Assembly (NCBI GenBank): GCA_001768555.1
Contig: MEOD01000021.1
Coordinates: forward strand, 4,432-39,751
Direction: 5' to 3'
Length of the DNA: 35,320 nt
Source of the DNA: Bacteroidetes bacterium GWF2_29_10
GTDB lineage: Bacteria > Bacteroidota > Bacteroidia > Bacteroidales > GWE2-29-8
The notes under the pieces are model-generated. The model saw nothing but the letters and a program-made list of their open reading frames with translations, had not been told where the DNA came from and searched no databases. Within the stretch, counting starts at the first letter, position 1. Each line of letters begins with the position of its first letter. A program made the translations under genes and the position numbers. Shown here one piece after another: positions 8,228 to 16,629 of this stretch.

Positions 8228-8235
8228 TATCTTTG
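8228..8235 (+). promoter_or_regulatory. -7 box of the rex-hyd operon promoter
   Basis: TATCTTTG is an exact match to the Bacteroidetes TAnnTTTG element, 22 bases before the rex ATG. The -33 region falls inside the right arm of the palindrome and has only TTTC or TTTA instead of TTTG. Confidence 0.6.
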
Positions 8236-8257
8236 CATCATAAAATTAAATAGGAAA

Positions 8258-8923
8258 ATGGAAGAAAAAATAAAAACAACAAAAAGCAAATTGCAACCAG
8301 TTCCAGAACCTACAGTTCGGAGAATGCCTAATTATCTTACATTTTTGAAAGAACTACAAAAGAGTGGAGAACAATACATTTCTGCTCCTGTTATTGCAAA
8401 AATTCTCAATTTGGATCCAACGCAGGTTGTAAAAGATTTATCATATACAGGAATTACAGGAAAACCCAAAGTTGGTTATGTGGTTGAAGATTTACTAAAT
8501 TTGCTTGAGGATTTCCTTGGTTATAATAGGCAACATGAAGCATTTTTAGTTGGAGCAGGTTTTTTAGGAGGAGCACTTATTCAATATCAGGGCTTTCGTG
8601 AAGCAGGATTAAAAATTGTGGCAGCATTTGATGTTGATAAAAAGAAAATAGGAACAGAAATAGCTGGAGTTTCAATATTTGATTTGAAAAATTTCCGCAA
8701 TTTAGCTAGTCGTATTCACATATCAATAGGAATAATAACTACGCCTGCATCAGAGGCACAATCTGTTGCAGATATAATGGTAGTTTGCGGGATAAAAGCA
8801 ATATGGAATTTTGCACCAGTATCAATTTGGGTTCCAGAGCATATTATTATTCAGGACACGCATATATATTCAAATCTAGCTGTTATAATTAATAAACTAG
8901 GGCAAACAAACAATGATAAATAA
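8258..8923 (+). CDS. rex: Redox-sensing transcriptional repressor Rex
   Basis: This 221-residue protein has the Rex layout. A winged-helix DNA-binding domain covers about residues 17-90 (PTVRRMPNYLTFLKELQKSG, SAPVIAKILNLDPTQVVKDL, TGKPKVGYVVEDL). A Rossmann NAD(H)-binding domain starts at FLVGAGFLGGAL (about 97-108), where most Rex proteins have GAGNLGRAL, and an Asp ends the second strand (AAFDVDKKKIG). The C-terminal HIIIQDTHIYSNLAVI helix is the swapped dimer element. Rex binds DNA when NADH/NAD+ is low and lets go when NADH rises. It is first in the operon, 35 bases ahead of hydC, with a palindrome over its own promoter, so it likely controls itself and the hydrogenase. A longer N-terminal tail (about 15 polar residues) precedes the helix domain. 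Confidence 0.93.
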   Translation: MEEKIKTTKSKLQPVPEPTVRRMPNYLTFLKELQKSGEQYISAPVIAKILNLDPTQVVKDLSYTGITGKPKVGYVVEDLLNLLEDFLGYNRQHEAFLVGAGFLGGALIQYQGFREAGLKIVAAFDVDKKKIGTEIAGVSIFDLKNFRNLASRIHISIGIITTPASEAQSVADIMVVCGIKAIWNFAPVSIWVPEHIIIQDTHIYSNLAVIINKLGQTNNDK

Positions 8924-8958
8924 TTGAATTAAATGTTTTAATAAAAAATTATAAAAAA

Positions 8959-9462
8959 ATGAAAACAGAACCAAACAATAATCTCAGACAATTTCAGCAG
9001 GTGCTAGAAATAATAGAGAAAAACAATCACGATAAAACACATTTAATAACTATTCTACAGCAGGTGCAGGATGCGTATCGTTATTTGCCTCCACAAGTGT
9101 TGACATATATTGCAACAATGTTAAAAATGCCTGTTGCAGAGGTATATGGAGTTGCCACATTCTATGCACATTTTTCGCTTGAAGCAAAAGGAAAGTATGT
9201 CATTAAAGTTTGTGATGGGACTGCTTGCCATGTTAAAGGTTCCTCAAAACTATTAGATACATTGTATAGCAAGTTAAAGCTAAGTGAAAAAAAGCACACT
9301 ACAGATGATATGATGTTTACACTAGAGGCGGTTAGCTGTTTAGGAGCTTGTGGGCTTGCGCCAGTTATGGTTGTCAATGATAAAATTTACGGTGAGGTTA
9401 ATGCAAAACGTTGTGGAGAGATTGTTGACAACATAATAAATGCAGAACTAGGAGAAGGCTAA
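8959..9462 (+). CDS. hydC: HydC, NuoE-like [2Fe-2S] subunit of bifurcating [FeFe]-hydrogenase
   Basis: This 167-residue protein belongs to the NuoE/24-kDa family. A helical N-terminal part (about 10-70, with LITILQQVQDAYRYLPP and VAEVYGVATFYAHF) is followed by a thioredoxin-like domain with the four cluster ligands in the pattern C-x4-C (VCDGTACHVKG) and C-x3-C (VSCLGACGLAPVM). In HydABC complexes it carries electrons next to the flavin subunit. It lies 35 bases after rex and 34 bases before hydB, in the same order as other hydCBA operons. A NuoE of complex I is unlikely because the only partners here are a fused NuoF-like subunit and a hydrogenase. Confidence 0.92.
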   Translation: MKTEPNNNLRQFQQVLEIIEKNNHDKTHLITILQQVQDAYRYLPPQVLTYIATMLKMPVAEVYGVATFYAHFSLEAKGKYVIKVCDGTACHVKGSSKLLDTLYSKLKLSEKKHTTDDMMFTLEAVSCLGACGLAPVMVVNDKIYGEVNAKRCGEIVDNIINAELGEG

Positions 9463-9496
9463 TAATAATAAAAATAACCAGAAAAGATATTAAATT

Positions 9497-11404
9497 ATGA
9501 AAACAATAACAAAAGCCACCTTAGAATTAATAAGGGAGCATTACAATAAATCTATAAAATCCGTACATAAACGAATTATTGTATGTGCAGGAACGGGTTG
9601 CATAGCAAACGGTTCTATGTTAGTTTACGAAGCTTTAGAAAAAGCGATAAAAGCAACAGGGATGGAGCTTTTTGTCGAATTAGAATTAGATGTTCATGAT
9701 GATAAAAAAAAGGTACATTTAAATGGGAGTGGTTGTCAAGGATTTTGCGCACAAGGTCCACTAGTTAATATTCTTCCAGAAGAAACGATGTATGTAAAAG
9801 TCAAACCCGAAGATGCATTAGAAATTATAGAACGTTCCATTTTAAAAGATGAAGTAATAGAACGCTTGTTATATGTAAATCCAGTAACAGGAGAAAGAAG
9901 TAGAGGACAGTTAGATATTCCTTTTTATAAACTTCAAAATCGTTTAGTTTTAGGGGAATGTGGACATGTTGATCCTGAAAATATTCGAGAATACATTGCT
10001 CATAATGGATACTTTGCAGCAGAGAAAGTTTTTAATCATATGACAGATGTAGATGTTTGTGACACATTAGTTGATTCAGGCTTACGAGGTCGAGGAGGAG
10101 GAGGATTTTCTACTGGTAAAAAATGGCATCTTACACGAGTAGAAAAATCAGACAAGAAGTATGTTATTTGTAATGGAGACGAAGGTGATCCTGGAGCCTT
10201 TATGGATCGGAGTCTTATGGAGGGTAATCCACATCGAGTTATAGAAGGAATAATGATTGCTGCACGTGCTATTAATGCAAATGAAGGTTATGTTTATGTT
10301 CGGCTTGAGTACCCATTAGCAGTAAAACGAATGCGTAAAGCAATAGAAGATGCAATGGATGCAGGCATATTAGGTGAAAATATTTTTGGAAGTGGGAAAA
10401 GTATGCATATCAGTGTTATGGAAGGAGCTGGAGCGTTTGTTTGCGGAGAAGAAACAGCCTTAATGGCTTCAATAGAAGGTAAAAGAGGTATGCCAATGCC
10501 CAAACCTCCATTTCCTGCTCAAAAAGGGTTATTTGGAAAGCCAACAGTTATTAACAACGTTGAAACTTTAGCCGCTGTTCCTTTGATTATTCGAAATGGT
10601 GCATCATGGTTTAATCAATACGGTACATCAACATCAAAAGGGACTAAAACATTTGCTCTAACAGGACATGTAGCAAACACAGGATTAATAGAAGTTCCTT
10701 TTGGAACAACACTTCGTGAAATAGTTTACAATATTGGAGGAGGGGTTACGGATAATGATGGAAAAGTTACAGGAGATGGATTTAAAGCAGTTCAAATTGG
10801 CGGTCCTTCAGGAGGTTGTTTAACAGAAACGGATATTGATTTGCCTCTTGATTATGATAATCTTATTGCAAAGGGCGCTATGGTTGGTTCTGGAGGTCTT
10901 GTTGTAATGAATACCCAAACATGTATGGTTCAGATTGCGAGATTTTTTATGAATTTTACACAGAATGAAAGTTGCGGAAAATGTGTTCCTTGCCGAGAAG
11001 GTACAAAGCAAATGTTATCTTTACTTGATGAAATTATAGAAGGAAATGGAACAATAGAAACTATAGAATTACTACAGGAAGTAGGTAAGTGTGTTAAAAA
11101 AGCATCTCTTTGCGGTTTAGGAAAGACTGCTCCAAGCCCAGTTCTTTCTACAATTGAAAAATTTAATGATGAATATTTGCAACATGTATTAAAAAAACGA
11201 TGTGCAACTAATAATTGCAAATCATTACGTAATGTAACAATAGATATAGAAAAGTGTATAGGTTGTACCTCTTGTGCACGCAAATGTCCAGTTGGAGCTA
11301 TAAGTGGAGAAAAGAAACAGCCCCATGTGATTAATTCTGACTTATGTACAAAATGTGGTGTGTGTAATAGTGTGTGCAAATTTAATGCAATATTAGGTTT
11401 TTAA
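9497..11404 (+). CDS. hydB: HydB, NuoF-like flavin subunit of bifurcating [FeFe]-hydrogenase
   Basis: This 635-residue protein has four parts. An N-terminal thioredoxin-like [2Fe-2S] domain shows CAGTGC and GSGCQGFCAQGP (about 31-95). The FMN/NADH-binding core shows GLRGRGGGGFSTGKKW (near 195-210), CNGDEGDPGAFMDRSLMEG, and GAGAFVCGEETALMASIEG. The N3-type [4Fe-4S] site is SCGKCVPCREG near 492 with the late Cys in SLCGLG. A C-terminal 2x[4Fe-4S] ferredoxin holds CIGCTSCARKCP and CTKCGVCNSVC. This domain set is that of HydB of Thermotoga-type complexes, which exchanges electrons with NAD(H) and ferredoxin at a single flavin. It follows hydC by 34 bases and precedes hydA by 17. Confidence 0.94.
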   Translation: MKTITKATLELIREHYNKSIKSVHKRIIVCAGTGCIANGSMLVYEALEKAIKATGMELFVELELDVHDDKKKVHLNGSGCQGFCAQGPLVNILPEETMYVKVKPEDALEIIERSILKDEVIERLLYVNPVTGERSRGQLDIPFYKLQNRLVLGECGHVDPENIREYIAHNGYFAAEKVFNHMTDVDVCDTLVDSGLRGRGGGGFSTGKKWHLTRVEKSDKKYVICNGDEGDPGAFMDRSLMEGNPHRVIEGIMIAARAINANEGYVYVRLEYPLAVKRMRKAIEDAMDAGILGENIFGSGKSMHISVMEGAGAFVCGEETALMASIEGKRGMPMPKPPFPAQKGLFGKPTVINNVETLAAVPLIIRNGASWFNQYGTSTSKGTKTFALTGHVANTGLIEVPFGTTLREIVYNIGGGVTDNDGKVTGDGFKAVQIGGPSGGCLTETDIDLPLDYDNLIAKGAMVGSGGLVVMNTQTCMVQIARFFMNFTQNESCGKCVPCREGTKQMLSLLDEIIEGNGTIETIELLQEVGKCVKKASLCGLGKTAPSPVLSTIEKFNDEYLQHVLKKRCATNNCKSLRNVTIDIEKCIGCTSCARKCPVGAISGEKKQPHVINSDLCTKCGVCNSVCKFNAILGF

Positions 11405-11421
11405 CAAAAAAAATTATTATT

Positions 11422-13470
11422 ATGGAAACAAAAGGAAATGTAAATATTGACGGGATTATAGTCCCTATAGATAATGAGAAAAATTTACTTGAACTTATTC
11501 GTAAAGCAGACATTGAACTACCAACATTCTGTTATCATTCCCATTTAAGTATTTATGGAGCATGCAGACTTTGTGTATCTGACATTGAAGGAATGGGAAT
11601 TCAGGCAACCTGTTCTATTCAACCTAGAGATGGGATGATTGTACGTACTAATACTTCAGAAGTAAGACAAATAAGAAAGATAAATCTTGAATTAATTTTA
11701 GCAAATCACAAAATAGATTGCCCTAGTTGTTCTCGTTCAAGCAATTGTAAATTACAAGATTTAGCTCGTCGTCTTGGAGTAACAAAAGTTAGGTTTAAAC
11801 AAACAAATAGTCATCTACCTATAGATGATTGTTCAAATAGTATTATTCATGACCCTAATAAGTGTATTTTATGTGGAGATTGTGTAAGGGCGTGTAAGGA
11901 AATTCAATCAGTTGGAGCAATTGATTTTGTAAATAGAGGCTCTCAAACAATTGTTGGTCCTGCATTTAACAAAAGCCTTCGTGATGTGGAATGTGTTTAT
12001 TGTGGACAATGTGTATCTGTTTGCCCAGTAGGAGCATTAGTTCCGAAACCAGAAACAGAAGAAGTTTGGGATGCAATTCATAATCCAGAAAAATATGTAG
12101 TAGCCCAAATAGCACCTGCAGTTAGAGTAGCTCTTGGAGAAAGTTTTGGAATAGAAGCCGGAGTAATTACTACTGGTCAAATAGTAACATCTTTAAAGCG
12201 TATGGGATTTAACAAGGTGTATGATACCTCTTTTACAGCAGATTTAACAGTTTTAGAAGAAGCATCGGAATTTATATCTCGCAAACTTAAAGGCGAACTT
12301 TTGCCTCAATTTACTTCATGTTGTCCTGGCTGGGTAAAATTTGCAGAACAATATTACCCTGAATTGTTACCAAATTTATCTACATGTAAATCGCCTCAAC
12401 AAATGTTTGGAAGTGTTGCTCGTGAAATATTACCAAAAATGTTAGGAATAAAACCTGAAAATTTGGTTATTGTATCAATAATGCCTTGCACTGCGAAGAA
12501 ATTTGAAGCTAAACGAGAAGAATTTATTCATAATGGCCTTGCAGATGTTGACCATGTTCTTTCAACAGAAGGTTTAGCTCGTATGATTCAAGAAACAGGA
12601 ATTCAATTTAACAAGTTAAAACCTGAATCTTTCGATTTACCTTTAGGATTTAAAACTGGTGCAGGGGTTATTTTTGGTAATACAGGAGGGGTTAGTGAAG
12701 CTGTACTTCGTTATGCTTATGAGAAAATTACAGGAGAGACTCTCATAGATACAGACATAAAGATTGTTAGAGGAATGGAAGGAATCAGAGATGTTAATAT
12801 AAAATTGGGGGATTTGAATATAAAATTGGCTATTGTTCATACGTTAAGTAATGCAAGAAAATTATGTGACAAAATAGTTGCAGGAGAAGCAAATTATGAT
12901 CTTATTGAGGTAATGGCTTGTCCTGGAGGTTGTATAGCGGGTGGAGGCCAACCTGTTAGTTTTGATACTGACTTTAGAATGAAAAGAATGCAAGGCTTAT
13001 ATAATACAGACAAGCAGTTAGAGCTTCATAAATCACAGGATAATCCATACATTAAAGAATTATATAAAACAACTTTAGGAGAAATTGGCAGTCCAAAAGC
13101 TCATGAACTTTTACACACTCATTATCATGGAAGAAAAAGAATAACTGATCAAGTAATAAACATACGCAATACAGTTCATCCAAAGATTGAAATTTATGTT
13201 TGTTTGGGTACTAATTGCTATATTAGAGGAGCTCATGAATTGATGAAACAACTTACTCAATATGTTACAGAAAACAAATTGGAAGATATAATTGGTTTTG
13301 AAGGTCAAGAAGATATGGTAGATGTAAAAGGCACATTTTGTTTTGAACGTTGTGAAAAAGGACCTGTACTTAGAGTTAATGAGCATATTCTTGAACATGC
13401 CACATTTGAAAAAGCCAAAGCTCTTTTGTATAAAGAAATACAAAGAATAGGTTTACTTGTTAATAAATAG
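11422..13470 (+). CDS. hydA: HydA, catalytic [FeFe]-hydrogenase subunit (group A3-like, with C-terminal [2Fe-2S] domain)
   Basis: This 682-residue protein contains a complete active site. The N-terminus has a NuoG-like [2Fe-2S] domain (FCYHSHLSIYGACRLC), a His-Cys cluster (HKIDCPSCSRSSNC), and two [4Fe-4S] clusters (CILCGDCVRACK, CVYCGQCVSVCP). The H-cluster motifs are TSCCPGW (298-304), MPCTAKK (354-360) and MACPGGC (498-504); ligands are Cys301, Cys356, Cys500 and Cys504, and Cys300 is the proton-relay Cys. A C-terminal thioredoxin-like [2Fe-2S] domain follows (VCLGTNC and FCFERCEKGP), as in Thermotoga HydA. The enzyme reversibly makes H2 with electrons confurcated from NADH and reduced ferredoxin. 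Maturation needs HydE, HydF and HydG, which are not in this window. An 84-base gap separates it from hydS, the largest gap in the operon. Confidence 0.95.
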   Translation: METKGNVNIDGIIVPIDNEKNLLELIRKADIELPTFCYHSHLSIYGACRLCVSDIEGMGIQATCSIQPRDGMIVRTNTSEVRQIRKINLELILANHKIDCPSCSRSSNCKLQDLARRLGVTKVRFKQTNSHLPIDDCSNSIIHDPNKCILCGDCVRACKEIQSVGAIDFVNRGSQTIVGPAFNKSLRDVECVYCGQCVSVCPVGALVPKPETEEVWDAIHNPEKYVVAQIAPAVRVALGESFGIEAGVITTGQIVTSLKRMGFNKVYDTSFTADLTVLEEASEFISRKLKGELLPQFTSCCPGWVKFAEQYYPELLPNLSTCKSPQQMFGSVAREILPKMLGIKPENLVIVSIMPCTAKKFEAKREEFIHNGLADVDHVLSTEGLARMIQETGIQFNKLKPESFDLPLGFKTGAGVIFGNTGGVSEAVLRYAYEKITGETLIDTDIKIVRGMEGIRDVNIKLGDLNIKLAIVHTLSNARKLCDKIVAGEANYDLIEVMACPGGCIAGGGQPVSFDTDFRMKRMQGLYNTDKQLELHKSQDNPYIKELYKTTLGEIGSPKAHELLHTHYHGRKRITDQVINIRNTVHPKIEIYVCLGTNCYIRGAHELMKQLTQYVTENKLEDIIGFEGQEDMVDVKGTFCFERCEKGPVLRVNEHILEHATFEKAKALLYKEIQRIGLLVNK

Positions 13471-13554
13471 CATATTGTATAAACTTGTAAAATTTGAATT
13501 AATTGTGTGTGAACTCGTAATAAAAAGAATAGTTAAATTTTAATTAGAAATAAA

Positions 13555-15279
13555 ATGAAATCTTCTGAAAGACCCAAAGAAAAACTACCAGTTGTTTATA
13601 CATCAAAAGCAAAGTGTAGGGATTGTTATCGTTGTGTTAGAGTTTGCCCTGTTCATGCTATAAAGATGAAAGATGGTCAAGCTCAAGTTATTACAGAACG
13701 TTGTATTACTTGTGGTACATGTATTACGGTTTGTCCTCAACAAGCAAAATCTTATCGCACAGATTATATAAAAGTTTTACAAATGATAGAGGATGGGGAG
13801 ACTTTGGCTTTGAGCCTAGCTCCATCCTTTGTGTCAAATTATAATGATTGGGAGCAAGAACGTTTGCCTTCAGCATTACGCATGTTAGGTTTTAAATATG
13901 TAGGAGAAACGGCTGTTGGAGCATTGCATTCGGCATTAGCTACTTCTAAATACATTAAAGAAAATTCAAATAAATCTCATATATGCAGTGCTTGTCCAGC
14001 CATTGTTAGTTTTATATTGCATGAATTTCCAGAACTAACATCAAACATAGTTCCAATAGTGTCTCCAATGATGGCTCACGCTCGAATATTAAAATCTCGA
14101 AACTCAGATGTAAAAGTTGTATTTGCAGGTCCATGTGTTGCAAAAAAAGAAGAGGCTCAATGGGGAAATAACGAACTATTTATTGATGCTGTACTAACAT
14201 TTGAGGAATTGGATGAGTTATTTCGTCTTAAAAACATACATTTTGAAGAATGCGAAAATAGTTCTTTTGATGAACATGCGTCCCCATATGCAAGAATGTT
14301 TCCACTTGAAGGTGGTTTGCTTCGTACGGCAGAAATGGAAACAAATATGCTTGATAAAAATGTAATAGCAATTAGTGGTGCCGATGAAATAAAAGAGGCA
14401 CTAATAAATATTACAGAAATGAAATCAGAAACAATAATATTAGAGCCTCTTTTTTGCAAAAATGGATGCATAAATGGTCCATTTGTAAAACAACAAACAA
14501 ATAACTTCTCAAAAAGAAGAAAAATACTAAATTACGCAGGGAATTGCTCTGGACTATTAAATCAGACAATCCATCTGTATGAAAAAATGGAAACACAGTG
14601 TTACCCGATAATTAATACTCCAAAACATACTTATACCGAAGAGGAAATAAGAAATGTGCTTATTAAAACAGGGAAACACCAAATATCAGATGAATTAAAT
14701 TGTACATCTTGTGGTTATAACACCTGTAGAGAAAAAGCTATAGCTGTATTAGATAATATAGCGGAAATTGACATGTGTATGCCTTACATGAGACAATTAG
14801 CTGAACAAAAAATAGACACTATAATTACTCACGACCCAAATGGTATTGTGTTATTGAGTAATAAACTGGAGATAATACACATGAATACAGCCTTCAAAAA
14901 AATGTTTTCATGTTCCGATACAATGATTGGGAAAAAGATAAACTATCTAATAGATCCCGATCTTTTTGAAAAACTTATAACAGGGAAAGACAACGTACTT
15001 CGTCAAGCAGTTCAATATTCTAGTTATAATCTGATTTGCCATTTAATTGCATATACATTACCTGAAGAAAAAAATATAGTAGGAATTTTTGTTGACATAA
15101 CTGATAGCAAGTCAAACAAAGACAAGCTCAATGAAGTTAAGTCAGAAACGATTTTAAAAGCCCAAGAATTGATTGAACATCAAATTAGTATGGCACAAGA
15201 ATTGGCCAAGGTTCTTGGAGATAACACAGCAAGAGGTGAAATTTTAATGAAAAATTTAATTGACTCTATAAAAAAATAA
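13555..15279 (+). CDS. hydS: HydS, putative sensory [FeFe]-hydrogenase with Fe-S and PAS domains
   Basis: This 574-residue protein begins with two [4Fe-4S] clusters (CRDCYRCVRVCP, CITCGTCITVCP). The H-domain keeps all four H-cluster Cys: Cys147 (CSACP, 144-148), Cys194 (GPCVAKK) and Cys301/Cys305 (FCKNGC). Three residues that tune catalysis differ from HydA: Ala146 replaces the proton-relay Cys, Gly192 replaces the Met of MPC, and Leu299 replaces the Met of MAC. A [4Fe-4S] domain with spacing C-x2-C-x4-C-x16-C (Cys383-Cys408) and a PAS domain (about 420-525) follow, then a helical C-terminus. This is the architecture of group C sensory hydrogenases, thought to sense H2 and signal through the PAS region. 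The phosphatase gene starts 3 bases later, which makes it the likely output partner. Confidence 0.9.
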   Translation: MKSSERPKEKLPVVYTSKAKCRDCYRCVRVCPVHAIKMKDGQAQVITERCITCGTCITVCPQQAKSYRTDYIKVLQMIEDGETLALSLAPSFVSNYNDWEQERLPSALRMLGFKYVGETAVGALHSALATSKYIKENSNKSHICSACPAIVSFILHEFPELTSNIVPIVSPMMAHARILKSRNSDVKVVFAGPCVAKKEEAQWGNNELFIDAVLTFEELDELFRLKNIHFEECENSSFDEHASPYARMFPLEGGLLRTAEMETNMLDKNVIAISGADEIKEALINITEMKSETIILEPLFCKNGCINGPFVKQQTNNFSKRRKILNYAGNCSGLLNQTIHLYEKMETQCYPIINTPKHTYTEEEIRNVLIKTGKHQISDELNCTSCGYNTCREKAIAVLDNIAEIDMCMPYMRQLAEQKIDTIITHDPNGIVLLSNKLEIIHMNTAFKKMFSCSDTMIGKKINYLIDPDLFEKLITGKDNVLRQAVQYSSYNLICHLIAYTLPEEKNIVGIFVDITDSKSNKDKLNEVKSETILKAQELIEHQISMAQELAKVLGDNTARGEILMKNLIDSIKK

Positions 15280-15282
15280 CAA

Positions 15283-16428
15283 ATGTATATACACACGGAT
15301 ATATTTGCAGTGCAATCGTCAAAAAAAATAGATCAACCATGTGGAGATGCATATGGAACATTTAGAGATGAAGTTGCAACAAATATAGTTTTGGCTGACG
15401 GTTTAGGTTCTGGAATAAAAGCACATATTGCGGCGAATATGTGTGTTTCCCGTATTATAGGACTAATAAGAATGGGAATGTCGTTAAGAGATGTATTTAA
15501 GGCGGTATCATCAACTATGGATAAAGCTTGGGGAACAGGAGCTCCATTTTCGGTATTTACAATTGCACGAATTCTTAACAATGGTCAAACAACAATACTT
15601 ATTTACGAAATGCCTCCCCCTCTACTTGTTAATAAAAACCATGCTCAACTTTTACCCACTCGTATTTATACACAAGGAAAAGCTATAGTTAGAGAATCCA
15701 ATTGTATTATTGATAAAGGAGAAGGTTTGCTTTTACTTTCAGATGGAATTACTCAATCTGGTATTGGAAAATATTTTACAAGCGGGTGGGATGTTGATGG
15801 AGTAAAAAGTTTTCTATTGTCTTACCTCCCAAGAGAACGAGTAGATGGTTCTACAATTACACGATTAGTACATGATCAAGCAAAATCATATTGGCCAGAA
15901 GGAAAAGGAGATGATTGTTCTGTTATTTTAGCCCTTAATCGTCGTGGGGTTATTGTAAATTTATTGAGTGGACCTCCTTTTATGAAATCTGATGATGTTG
16001 ATTGGGTTAATCATTTTATGCAAACAGAAGGGATTCATATTATTAGTGGAGGATCAACAGCTATGATTACGGCCAAAATTAATAACAAACAGCTAGAGGT
16101 AAATAAGTCTGAAAATCATATTACACCTCCATCGTATAAGTTAAATGGCATAGAATTAGTGACAGAAGGTATGGTTACTCTAAATCAAGTATTTCACTTA
16201 CTTGATGAAGACCCTGATAAGTATCCTCAAGATTCTCCTGCATCCAATCTTGCATATTTTTTAAAAGTTGCAGACAGAGTAAATATTTGGTTAGGTAAAG
16301 CAGAAAATCTAAATGAAGGAAGTATTGAATTTAAACAACAAGGTTTGTTAAATCGAGGTAAAATAATAAAAAAAATAATAGAAAAACTCAGAGAACAAGG
16401 TAAACTTGTAGTGGTAAATGAAAAATAA
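15283..16428 (+). CDS. SpoIIE/PP2C-type serine/threonine phosphatase, HydS partner
   Basis: The N-terminal part of this 381-residue protein (about 1-215) is a PP2C/SpoIIE domain with the metal-binding acids in order: GD at 21-22, ADGLGSG with Asp39, LLSDG with Asp154, and GDDCS with Asp210/Asp211. Enzymes of this type dephosphorylate Ser/Thr on anti-anti-sigma factors or other proteins in the cytoplasm. Residues 215-381 form an extra region that I cannot assign; it holds an apparent GGSTAMITAK segment and a helical Lys-rich end. No sensory domain is fused to it, so input probably comes from HydS, whose stop codon is 3 bases upstream. No kinase, STAS protein or sigma factor is in the window, so the substrate is unknown. 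It ends the operon; only weak AT-only hairpins follow. Confidence 0.85.
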   Translation: MYIHTDIFAVQSSKKIDQPCGDAYGTFRDEVATNIVLADGLGSGIKAHIAANMCVSRIIGLIRMGMSLRDVFKAVSSTMDKAWGTGAPFSVFTIARILNNGQTTILIYEMPPPLLVNKNHAQLLPTRIYTQGKAIVRESNCIIDKGEGLLLLSDGITQSGIGKYFTSGWDVDGVKSFLLSYLPRERVDGSTITRLVHDQAKSYWPEGKGDDCSVILALNRRGVIVNLLSGPPFMKSDDVDWVNHFMQTEGIHIISGGSTAMITAKINNKQLEVNKSENHITPPSYKLNGIELVTEGMVTLNQVFHLLDEDPDKYPQDSPASNLAYFLKVADRVNIWLGKAENLNEGSIEFKQQGLLNRGKIIKKIIEKLREQGKLVVVNEK

Positions 16429-16629
16429 AAATATTTTATTAGATACTTAATATCAAAGTAATAAAAGCTATTTTTATTTTGAGCAATAATAATACAAATA
16501 ATATTTATTTTTTTCGTCTTCTGAAAATATAACCATAAGTCGTTTTCTCAATTCCAAAAAATATATTTCTGTTTTAAATATAATCTGTATAATTGTATTG
16601 TTAAAAATAACAATGTTAAATAATTTTCG

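Larger units (their letters stand above)
7837..8257. other. Divergent intergenic region between cinA and rex
   Basis: About 420 bases, very AT-rich. The only open frame (from a GTG at 7900, 61 codons, Lys/Asn/Ile-rich) has no recognisable domain and looks like chance. The left end holds the probable cinA -7 box and the right end holds the rex promoter with its palindrome. The middle (about 7910-8170) shows nothing I can name. Confidence 0.6.

Noticed and set aside
8959-11404. hydC and hydB as part of respiratory complex I (nuoE/nuoF)
   Set aside because: HydB has an extra N-terminal [2Fe-2S] and C-terminal ferredoxin domain, and the next gene is an [FeFe]-hydrogenase, not nuoG or a membrane subunit.
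16425-16445. AT-only hairpin after the phosphatase gene as a terminator
   Set aside because: The stem has no G-C pairs and no clear T tract, so it cannot be called a terminator with confidence.
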